Assembly (NCBI GenBank): GCA_002937495.1
Contig: PTJW01000004.1
Span: 1-23,258 of the forward strand
Direction: 5' to 3'
Source of the DNA: Pseudomonadota bacterium
Lineage (GTDB): Bacteria; Pseudomonadota; Alphaproteobacteria; UBA1280; UBA12223
DNA: 23,258 nucleotides
Below, one piece after another: positions 8,196 to 15,084 of this stretch. Position 1 is the stretch's first letter; every line of letters starts with the position of its first letter. The notes under the pieces were generated by a model. It did not search any database, had not been told where the DNA came from, and saw only the letters and a list, made by a program, of their open reading frames with translations. The position numbers and the translations under genes were made by a program.

Positions 8196-8216
8196 GCTAT
8201 TTTAACCTAGTTTTTT
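8185..8216. terminator. Bidirectional terminator between convergent membrane genes
   Basis: An A-run plus ACTAGG (8185-8196) pairs with CCTAG plus a T-run (8206-8216) around a nine-base loop. It works in both directions and overlaps the last codons of both flanking genes. Confidence 0.85.
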
Positions 8217-9137
8217 ATTATATACTCTAAAGCAAGTAATGAATAAGGCCCCTATTATTATCATTGTTAATGAGATCCAATGAATATATGTAAACATTGA
8301 CATTTCAACCATTCCAAACTTTGATGCAGTGTATTCTGTTATTAATGTAAATAATGGTAAAAATGAAGATATAATAGCAAAGTTTTCTGAATTTATTTCT
8401 CTTGCTAATTTAAAGAATCCAAACATAGATAATGGAATTAAAATACCACCATTTATTAATACAATTTTCATATGTTGAGGTGTTAAATAAATATCTGTAC
8501 TTAGCTTAACTAATCCTAAAAAATTTAATGAAAACATAAAAATAATTGTTAATAAACAGCTAAATAGTAATACCACCCCTATTATTTGACATTGCTGCTT
8601 AAAGTTTTTAGACATCTTCATTAATTTATGGCGTTCTACAGAGTTTGTTCTTAATGTGCTTAATGTTGTCATTATTAATAAAATAAATATTACATTTAAA
8701 ATAATATTTCTATCTAAACTATATAATGTTAATGCTATACCTAAAATAACAATAAAACAGCCTATAAAATCTGTTTTTGATAGTCTTCTTTTATCTAATA
8801 GTAAATATCCAATTAAAAAGCCTGTAATAATATTAAATTTTTGTAAAATCATTGCCTGTGTTGAGCTAACATAACCAACCATAAACATTACAGATATATT
8901 TAAAAGTATATGAGATATAGAATAATACCATGTTTGAGGTGTTTTTATACTAGCTTTAAATAATTTAATATTACCACCTACAATAATTAAAACCATTGAT
9001 GCTAAAAGTATACATGCTGTAGTAAATATAAATGGGTTTGCATTTAAGTTTGTAGCATATTTTATATTTACTAGTTGTAATGACCAGCCAAATAAAGTCA
9101 TTAAAGCTATAAGAATTATATTTCTATTTAAAATCAT
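8202..9137 (-). CDS. EamA/DMT superfamily membrane protein
   Basis: This 311-residue protein has about ten transmembrane helices and the EamA internal repeat. It is clearly related to the membrane half of the + strand fusion protein next door. Both have a TWxY segment, an N-terminal-half STQAMILQ/TTEAFFIQ segment, a DFIG motif followed by a glycine-rich helix, a central R-x-N-x-x-E/R loop, and LIPLSMFGFF versus IIPLDTLAFF in the second half. It ends directly after the last helix (RVYNKKLG) with no GGDEF domain. Members of this superfamily export or import small metabolites; the substrate cannot be read from sequence. No convincing ribosome binding site is visible, and the upstream region is very AT-rich. 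Confidence 0.88.
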   Translation of the reverse strand: MILNRNIILIALMTLFGWSLQLVNIKYATNLNANPFIFTTACILLASMVLIIVGGNIKLFKASIKTPQTWYYSISHILLNISVMFMVGYVSSTQAMILQKFNIITGFLIGYLLLDKRRLSKTDFIGCFIVILGIALTLYSLDRNIILNVIFILLIMTTLSTLRTNSVERHKLMKMSKNFKQQCQIIGVVLLFSCLLTIIFMFSLNFLGLVKLSTDIYLTPQHMKIVLINGGILIPLSMFGFFKLAREINSENFAIISSFLPLFTLITEYTASKFGMVEMSMFTYIHWISLTMIIIGALFITCFRVYNKKLG

Positions 9138-9938
9138 CTAATTTTCTTCTAATATTGTTAAAATTTTATTAAAAGTATACTCAAATCATCTATTATTATC
9201 AATAAAAAATATAATATACAATTACTTATATTTTAGATTTATGAAAATTAAGGCTTAAACTGATTAAATTTTAAACAATAGCTTAAATTTTAAGATAATT
9301 TAGCGTGTAAAGTTACTAAAACTTATTAATATTATGTGAAAATATTTTCACGATAATTTATTAAATTGATAAAATCATGATTAATTCAAATTTTACACAC
9401 CAATAACTATAATTTTATATTTGGTTAATATTTTATATCTAAAAATATATCATTTAGTGTAAATTTTTATCCAACTACATAAAATTCAGTGTATTAAAAA
9501 AACAAAAGTTTAATTTTTTGAATATAGGCATAAAATTAGTAAAATTTTATATATCAATAAATAACTAAATAAACCTATAGTTGAAATGTTATTTTAATTT
9601 TTTGTAAATGTATTGAAAATATAGTAGGGTGACAAATTGAAAAAAATATAAGTATTTTTTAGCAATATAATAGGGTGCATTACTACATAAACTTATAAAT
9701 TATTAATTAGAATATCTTTAAATGTGATAATTTAGCATGAGTAAAATATAGGCAAATATACAATAGTGTAAATAAGCCAAAAATAGGGCTGTTAATATCT
9801 AAAAAGCTCTTTAAATAGGGTTTGTAAGTTACTATTTATTAACTAATATTGAAACTTTATTTATATGTGTTTTTTATGTTACATTAGGTACTAATAGTAG
9901 GAGGTTATGTGGTAATTATATCATTATACCTAATATAT
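9138..9938. other. Large AT-rich non-coding block A
   Basis: I find no supportable gene in about 800 bp. Visible landmarks are a perfect 16-bp palindrome GTGAAAATATTTTCAC (9336-9351), the words TATAGTAGGGT (9620-9630) and TATAATAGGGT (9666-9676), and a purine word AGTAGGAGG near 9896-9904. A closely similar palindrome and TATAATAGGGT recur in block B (19440-19870), in the same order and again ahead of the same repeat element. It may hold an untranslated RNA or be a decayed remnant. Confidence 0.55.
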
Positions 9939-10025
9939 AGTTAGTGTGTACTAACTAACAAGATAAAAGCCTTACATTGTAAGACTTTTAAAATAAATAT
10001 TATTTAAATGTTAGTATATACTAAC
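9939..10025. repeat. Palindromic repeat element, copy A
   Basis: The element has three inverted parts. AGTTAGT-GTGT-ACTAACT is at 9939-9956. A hairpin AAAAG-C-CTTAC / GTAAG-A-CTTTT lies at 9965-9989. GTTAGT-ATAT-ACTAAC is at 10010-10025. A second copy with the same order and nearly the same spacing lies at 19872-19960. Both copies sit within 20 bases of the 3' end of a minus-strand gene, here parB. The middle hairpin has a T-rich flank on the minus strand and could end parB transcription. Confidence 0.75.
9965..9989 (-). terminator. Possible parB terminator inside repeat A
   Basis: On the minus strand AAAAGTCTTAC pairs with GTAAGGCTTTT over a three-base loop, with one G-T pair, followed by ATCTTG. 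The stem is good but the T-tail is short. Confidence 0.5.
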
Positions 10026-10042
10026 TTATTATTTATTGTTTT

Positions 10043-10927
10043 TTATAAACCTAATATATTTAAAATTTCTTTTAATTCAGACTGTGATTTGAAGTCAATC
10101 TTTAAGCTACCAATACCATTCTTTTGGCTAATAGCAGTTTTATAACCAATAGTATCTACAATTCTTTTTTCTAGCTCAATTGTTGCTTGATCTTTTACAG
10201 TTCTAGTTCTTCTTCTAGCAACTTCAGCATCTCTATCTTTTTTTTCTAGAATTTCTGAAACTAATTTTTCAACAGCTCTAACAGACATACCATTTTTAAC
10301 AATATCTAAAGCAGTCTTCTTCTGTAACTCTTCATCTTGTAAAGGTAGTAGAGCTCTTGCATGACCCATTGAAATCTCGTGAGAACCCACCATTTCTTTT
10401 ACAAATACAGGTAGTGCTAGTAATCTCATTAAGTTTGAGATGTGGCTAGCTGATTTACCCGTTACACGTGCAATATCAGTATTTGTGTAATTGAACTGGT
10501 TAATTAATTGTAAGTAACCTTCAGCTTCTTCAATAACATTAAGGTCTCTTCTTTGTACGTTCTCTACAATAGCAACCTCTAAAGCTTTCTCATCAGATAG
10601 TTCTTTAACAATTACTGGAACTTCATTTAAACCAGCAAGCTTAGAAGCTCTCCATCTTCTTTCACCTGCAATGATCTCATAAGCTGTTTTGCCTGATTTG
10701 CTTTTTCTAACTACAAGTGGCTGTAAAACACCTTGTTCTTTAATAGATGCAGCTAATTGAAGTAGGGCATCTTCATCAAAAATGCTTCTAGGTTGAACCT
10801 CTGACGGAGCTAAATCACTGATTTTCATAGTATTATTTTCTCTAATAATCTCAGTTTTAACTTGAGTTTCAATTGTTGCATTTTCTCCTAATAAAGCACC
10901 TAAGCCTTTACCTAACTTGTCGTTCAT
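10043..10927 (-). CDS. parB: Chromosome-partitioning protein ParB
   Basis: ParB is a CTP-dependent DNA clamp that loads at parS and spreads to mark the origin for segregation. The N-terminal KLGKGLGALLG is typical of chromosomal ParB. The CTP-binding boxes are GERRWRAS (88-95) and ENVQRRDLN (122-130). A helix-turn-helix follows (about 149-172, TDIARVTGKSASHISNLMRLL in shortened form) and a C-terminal dimerisation segment ends the protein (LKIDFKSQSELKEIL). At 294 residues it has the usual length. It follows parA on the same strand after 61 bases. A palindromic repeat element begins 18 bases past the stop codon. Candidate parS sites lie upstream of parA. Confidence 0.96.
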   Translation of the reverse strand: MNDKLGKGLGALLGENATIETQVKTEIIRENNTMKISDLAPSEVQPRSIFDEDALLQLAASIKEQGVLQPLVVRKSKSGKTAYEIIAGERRWRASKLAGLNEVPVIVKELSDEKALEVAIVENVQRRDLNVIEEAEGYLQLINQFNYTNTDIARVTGKSASHISNLMRLLALPVFVKEMVGSHEISMGHARALLPLQDEELQKKTALDIVKNGMSVRAVEKLVSEILEKKDRDAEVARRRTRTVKDQATIELEKRIVDTIGYKTAISQKNGIGSLKIDFKSQSELKEILNILGL

Positions 10928-10988
10928 TTAAAAAATTCCTTTATATATTTGTTTTATAAGATAAAATTAAGCCGTTTTAAAGCGATTT

Positions 10989-11747
10989 CTAGCGTTTTAG
11001 AACTTCTGCTGCTAGTTTCATATACGAAACACTACCAGGGCAGTTAATATCATATACAAGAGCTGGTTTACCATGGCTTGGAGCTTCTGAAACCCTTACA
11101 TTTCTAGGAATCATGATATCAAACACTTTATTCCCTAAAAATTGCCTTACATCTGCCTCTACAGCGCTTGATAGTTTGTTTCTTTTATCAAACATTGTAA
11201 GTAGGATACCCATGATATTAAGGTTTGGATTAAGAGATTTTTTAACAATCTCAATAGTTCTAAATAATTGTGCTAATCCTTCCATTGCAAAGAATTCACT
11301 TTGTAGCGGAATAAGAATATCTGTAGCTGCAGTTAGCGCGTTAACCGTTAGTAAACCTAGAGAAGGAGGGCAATCAATAAAGATATAGTCATAGTTTTCT
11401 TTAACTTTATTCAGCTCATTTAATAGTTTGTATTCTCTAGCAACAACGCTTGCTAATTCAAGCTCTGCACCTGATAAGTCAATAGTAGAAGCAATAATAT
11501 CTACACCAGGAATATTAGTTTTTTGAATTGATGTTTCAATAGGGCTACGACCTGTGATTAAAGTATAGATGTTTTCACATGAAGAATCCTTATCTACACC
11601 AAATCCTGTAGTAGCATTACCTTGGGGATCAAAATCAATAACTAAAACTTTCTTATTACAAGCAGCAATAGCTGTTGCAAGGTTAATAGCTGTAGTTGTT
11701 TTACCAACTCCACCTTTCTGATTTGATAAAGCAATAATTTTTGCCAT
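10989..11747 (-). CDS. parA: Chromosome-partitioning ATPase ParA
   Basis: ParA is a DNA-binding ATPase whose nucleoid gradient pulls ParB-parS complexes apart. The deviant Walker A motif is QKGGVGKTTT (10-19, signature Lys11 and catalytic Lys16). Walker A' is VIDFDPQGN at about 36-44, and Walker B is FIDCPPSLG at about 125-133. At 252 residues with no N-terminal extension it is the small chromosomal type. AGGAGT lies just upstream of the ATG. A promoter and paired direct repeats sit 35-70 bases upstream. In many alphaproteobacteria parA follows rsmG on the same strand; here parAB is inverted relative to mnmG-rsmG and lies upstream of mnmG. Confidence 0.97.
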   Translation of the reverse strand: MAKIIALSNQKGGVGKTTTAINLATAIAACNKKVLVIDFDPQGNATTGFGVDKDSSCENIYTLITGRSPIETSIQKTNIPGVDIIASTIDLSGAELELASVVAREYKLLNELNKVKENYDYIFIDCPPSLGLLTVNALTAATDILIPLQSEFFAMEGLAQLFRTIEIVKKSLNPNLNIMGILLTMFDKRNKLSSAVEADVRQFLGNKVFDIMIPRNVRVSEAPSHGKPALVYDINCPGSVSYMKLAAEVLKR

Positions 11748-11780
11748 ATTAAAAACTCCTAAAAATTAACTTTTCTAAAA

Positions 11781-11818
11781 TATACTTACAGTATACTTAA
11801 AAAAATAATACAATGCAA
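11781..11818 (-). promoter_or_regulatory. parA promoter with overlapping direct repeats
   Basis: On the minus strand TTGCAT (11818-11813) and TATACT (11795-11790) are exactly 17 bases apart, a good vegetative promoter. On the + strand two copies of TATACTTA (11781-11788 and 11792-11799) are 11 bases apart, one helical turn, and cover the -10 box and the start point. This is a plausible operator for autoregulation. Confidence 0.65.
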
Positions 11819-12188
11819 TATAAAAATGATTTTTAAGTTAAAAAATATAATTAACTTAACGAAGTTTCATGTGAAATAATCTAAGTTGATTTTAAAATAG
11901 TATTTTTTGTGAAATATATATAAGGCTCAAAATGTTTTCTTATTTATAAAAAATAAAGTTCTTGAATTGTTGTTTTTTATTGGTGCTGAAATGACTATTT
12001 GATTTTAATATTAAGAGTAAAAGGTTAGTGTTTTTTTAGGTTGGTATTTTTTGTTAAGTTAAAAGTTTTCACATGGAAATAATGATGTGTTTATATATTT
12101 TATTTTTTCTTTTTAAGCTTTAAAATGATAGTATTATAATGTATAATGTATTAGTGGTTAAATTAAATTAGGTAAGGGGTTATTTTTG
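11819..12188. other. Intergenic region between parA and the kinase-like gene
   Basis: Besides the parS-like sites at 11863 and 12065, it contains two TATAAT words (12135-12140 and 12143-12148) suitably placed for the + strand gene, and AAGGGG at 12174-12179. I see no open frame or RNA gene. Confidence 0.5.
11863..11878. other. parS: Candidate parS site
   Basis: AGTTTCATGTGAAATA matches the conserved bacterial parS 16-mer TGTTTCACGTGAAACA at 13 of 16 positions and lies about 115 bases upstream of parA. Weaker relatives are at 12065-12080, 13198-13211 and 14916-14929. No exact parS is present in the window. AT-rich DNA will give partial matches by chance, so this rests mainly on location. Confidence 0.4.
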
Positions 12189-13127
12189 ATGTATATTTCA
12201 GATAGAGAGATAGAAAAAATAGTATTTAAATCTTTAGGTTTTTTAGTTAATAGTATAACAAGGTTTAACTCTGGTGATTGTCATTATGTATATGATGTTA
12301 AAACTGATAAAAAAGATATTGTAATTAGATTTTCTAGTGAAGATAATTTTGATTATTTAAAGGGTGCTAAACATTGGTTAAATGTTTTAAAGCAGTCAGA
12401 TATAAGGGTTCCAGAGGTTCTTTATATTAATAGTAACTTAAAAGATTATAAATATTATTTTATGATTATTGAAAGATTCTCGGGCTGCGATATTGGTTAT
12501 GTATATCCTGATTTAAGTACTAATCAAAAAAGAGATATAGCATGTGATTTAGTATCTATACAAAATAAAGTAGCTAAAGTTTCTACTTCAAAATATCCAG
12601 GTAAAAAGTTTCTTCCTACAGATAAATTAAAAGCTCAAAATTGGTATGATTATATAACAGATATTTCTGATATAGCATATAAAATTGAAGATAAATCTTT
12701 ATTCGATTTTGGGGAAATTTATGAGTTTGAAAGAAGGGCTTTAAAGTATAAAGATGCATTAAATAATGTTACTATAAATGCTTATTTAGATGACATTGCA
12801 ATGAAAAATGTTATAGTTGATAGGGGTAATTTTACAGGTATTGTTGATGTTGACTATCTATCATATGGTGATAATTTAATGCCAGTTGCTTATATGAAAA
12901 TGTGGTTATTGAAGAATGGATATGATTTAGACTATATAGATTTTTGGACATATGAGATGAATATTACACCTGAACAGTCTAAATTATTAGATTTATATAC
13001 TTTAAGATATTGTTTAGAGTTTATGTCTGAGGTTGGAGATTCATACTTAATGAATAACAAGTTAGATTATAAGCCTTTAATTGATCGTCTAAACTTGCTA
13101 TATAATGACTTAAAAAGAAAGATTTAA
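12189..13127 (+). CDS. APH/choline-kinase-fold phosphotransferase-like protein
   Basis: This 312-residue protein has the two-lobed layout of the APH family, which phosphorylates small molecules such as aminoglycosides, choline or sugars. The N-lobe has the glycine-poor loop NSGDCHYVYDV and a basic residue in IVIRF where the ATP-binding Lys is expected. In the C-lobe, LDDIAMKN (200-207) aligns with the catalytic HGDLxxxN: Asp202 and Asn207 are kept, but His is Leu and Gly is Asp. GIVDVDYLSYGD (from 217) aligns with VIDWExxxxGD and supplies the metal-binding Asp. The family is fairly clear, but the substitutions make the substrate and activity uncertain. Resistance should not be assumed. The ATG at 12189 is preferred to TTG at 12186; AAGGGG is nine bases upstream. 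Confidence 0.75.
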   Translation: MYISDREIEKIVFKSLGFLVNSITRFNSGDCHYVYDVKTDKKDIVIRFSSEDNFDYLKGAKHWLNVLKQSDIRVPEVLYINSNLKDYKYYFMIIERFSGCDIGYVYPDLSTNQKRDIACDLVSIQNKVAKVSTSKYPGKKFLPTDKLKAQNWYDYITDISDIAYKIEDKSLFDFGEIYEFERRALKYKDALNNVTINAYLDDIAMKNVIVDRGNFTGIVDVDYLSYGDNLMPVAYMKMWLLKNGYDLDYIDFWTYEMNITPEQSKLLDLYTLRYCLEFMSEVGDSYLMNNKLDYKPLIDRLNLLYNDLKRKI

Positions 13128-13132
13128 TACTA

Positions 13133-13160
13133 AAAAGCTTCTATAAAAATAGGAGCTTTT
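13133..13160 (+). terminator. Terminator after the kinase-like gene
   Basis: AAAAGCT-T-CTAT (13133-13144) pairs with ATAG-G-AGCTTTT (13149-13160) over an AAAA loop, with one mismatch, followed by ATTAG. The stem is strong and starts five bases after the stop codon. Confidence 0.75.
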
Positions 13161-13301
13161 ATTAGTTTTTGGTGGTTTATGTGCAACACTTAAAGTCTTT
13201 TCATGGGAAAATATAGCTAAAAATAGTATACTTTAATTGCTTATAATATTATTAAATGATACAGTTTTATTTAATATCAAATAATAAAAGGTAACATTAT
13301 A

Positions 13302-14210
13302 ATGAATGTATCAACTATAATTTCAAATATCAGGAAAGAAATAGAAACTATAAAAAACACTCCAAGTATGGATATAAGTGTTGAATCTAATATCTTAAAA
13401 GTAAAAGCACTAATTAGAAATCTAGAGGCTTTAAATACTACAGATTCATATTATAGTTTAATGACTTTAGCAACAGAGTTATCATCTGTTAATATTTCTT
13501 ATGAAAAAGAAACATCAGTTTTTGATTATGCAGAAAAGTATTTTGAAGTGGTAGATGTATCTAAGTTAATGGATGTATCTAAAATGACTAAAGAAGAAAG
13601 AGAGCAGGTTTCATGTGCTTATATGGTACTAGCCTTATCTACAAAAGCAGGTTATAAAAAGTATGAAAGCATGACTGCATGTAAGTTATACATTCTATCA
13701 TTCATAATGTCTCCTACAAAAGAAATGCTTACAGAGGCTGTTAAAGAGTATATTACAAACTCTGAAGGTGTTAATTATAAAGAGATTAAGAACGCGGTTG
13801 ATTTTTCAATTAAGGCAGGTTTTTATGAAGCTTATGTATATAATATGCTTATTGCATCAAAAGAAGAGTCTGCAAGTTTAGAAAATGCAGTTGATGAGTT
13901 TTATAAAGCTCTTGCAGATGAAGATAAAAAAGATGCTATTTTAATGACTGTAAATCAGCTAATGTATAATAACTTAAAAGTATTAGAAGCAGAAGCTGAA
14001 AGAATAGGGCAGTTTAACCCGGCCGTAGTTCCTATCTATTGTATTATGTTTATTACAGGTAATGATTTAGTAGCTTTAGATTTAGATGCTATTTTAATGG
14101 AAAGACCAGAATATGTTGAAACATTAAAAGCGATGCTTTCTAAAGATGATTTAGTAAAATATGTAGAGACTGTAAAAGAATTAAGAAAACAAAAAAAAGA
14201 GCCTAATTAA
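13302..14210 (+). CDS. Uncharacterised all-helical cytoplasmic protein
   Basis: This 302-residue protein has no signal peptide, membrane segment or motif that I recognise. The composition is acidic and rich in Lys, Glu, Ala and Leu, and the pattern suggests a chain of amphipathic helices, perhaps helical repeats, ending in a basic tail (RKQKKEPN). AAGG lies about ten bases before the ATG. The gene has its own 170-bp upstream region and ends in a strong terminator shared with the convergent gene. Codon use looks like its neighbours. No function can be inferred. Confidence 0.75.
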   Translation: MNVSTIISNIRKEIETIKNTPSMDISVESNILKVKALIRNLEALNTTDSYYSLMTLATELSSVNISYEKETSVFDYAEKYFEVVDVSKLMDVSKMTKEEREQVSCAYMVLALSTKAGYKKYESMTACKLYILSFIMSPTKEMLTEAVKEYITNSEGVNYKEIKNAVDFSIKAGFYEAYVYNMLIASKEESASLENAVDEFYKALADEDKKDAILMTVNQLMYNNLKVLEAEAERIGQFNPAVVPIYCIMFITGNDLVALDLDAILMERPEYVETLKAMLSKDDLVKYVETVKELRKQKKEPN

Positions 14211-14222
14211 AGGCTCTTTTTT
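14193..14222. terminator. Bidirectional terminator between two convergent unknown genes
   Basis: An A-run plus GAGCC (14193-14203) pairs with GGCTC plus a T-run (14212-14222). The + strand stop codon lies in the loop. It is a strong hairpin with U-tails in both directions. Confidence 0.88.
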
Positions 14223-14234
14223 ATTACTGTTCAA

Positions 14235-14852
14235 CTATAAAATTGAACTTACAGTTTCTTTTAGTATGTCTAAAAAAGATTGATCCTGCTTTTTTTTATG
14301 TTTAAAATTAGAATCTAACTGTATCGCTATTTGGTATAACTTCATATATTCTTCTGAAGAGTACAATAAGGCTTTCTTTACTCCGTATTGCTTTCTAATT
14401 ACTTCTGCTTTGCGACCACTAGATAAAGCTTCTGTAAATAAAGTACTGTAGAATGAACCTGTAAGCTCTTGCTGATGATATGGCATTTCATCCATAACTA
14501 AGTCCATCAACTTAAATAAGTCTGTTACATGATTGCCGTTAATATAAATACGCTCATGTAAACCTGAACAAATCGCATTGATGAAGAAGTAATATACAGT
14601 TCTTGAAATTTTATAACCAGACATCATGCATCGTTCCCAGTTAATAGGGTAGATGTGATCTTCTGTTTCAATTTCTAATTTTGCTTTGTATATTTTATAA
14701 TTCTCATCACTTGCTAGTTGCCCTTTTTCATAAATTACAATATTTACCTTTTCAATGCTTTGATAGTTTTCGCTGTAAAAGCGTGTTAAGAAACCTGAAA
14801 TATCAGATTGGTTTTCTATAGAAGGCTTTTTAAGAGTTTTATTTTTAGTCAT
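14235..14852 (-). CDS. Uncharacterised protein
   Basis: This 205-residue protein begins with a basic, disordered stretch (MTKNKTLKKPS) and continues as a mixed alpha/beta domain with several aromatic residues, including INWERCMMSG and VYYFFINAICSG. The C-terminal part is helical and charged (KHKKKQDQSF). There is no signal peptide or transmembrane helix, although residues about 85-100 are quite hydrophobic. It is divergent from mnmG, with a 230-bp gap that contains a parS-like sequence. I do not recognise a family and make no functional claim. Confidence 0.7.
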   Translation of the reverse strand: MTKNKTLKKPSIENQSDISGFLTRFYSENYQSIEKVNIVIYEKGQLASDENYKIYKAKLEIETEDHIYPINWERCMMSGYKISRTVYYFFINAICSGLHERIYINGNHVTDLFKLMDLVMDEMPYHQQELTGSFYSTLFTEALSSGRKAEVIRKQYGVKKALLYSSEEYMKLYQIAIQLDSNFKHKKKQDQSFLDILKETVSSIL

Positions 14853-15084
14853 TTAAGATTCCTAAAACGTAATGATAGGTCATACACAGTATAGTTTATA
14901 AGTTATAATATTCAAGTTTTATGTGAAAATAAATATTTATAGGTGCTAAAAAAATGTGCAATATAACTTATTAAAACTTGATTTTTTATCAGAAAACATA
15001 TATGTTTAGAACTCAAGAAAAATCAATGAATTAATTAGTTAAGCTATAGTTGATTATAACTATTGTTTGAAAGGCAGGAAAAAA

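Noticed and set aside
8656..8874. Short plus-strand frame inside the EamA paralogue
   Set aside because: It is the shadow of a hydrophobic-helix gene, with no start signal.
11113..11388. Plus-strand frame opposite parA
   Set aside because: It is antisense to a conserved ATPase and has no independent support.
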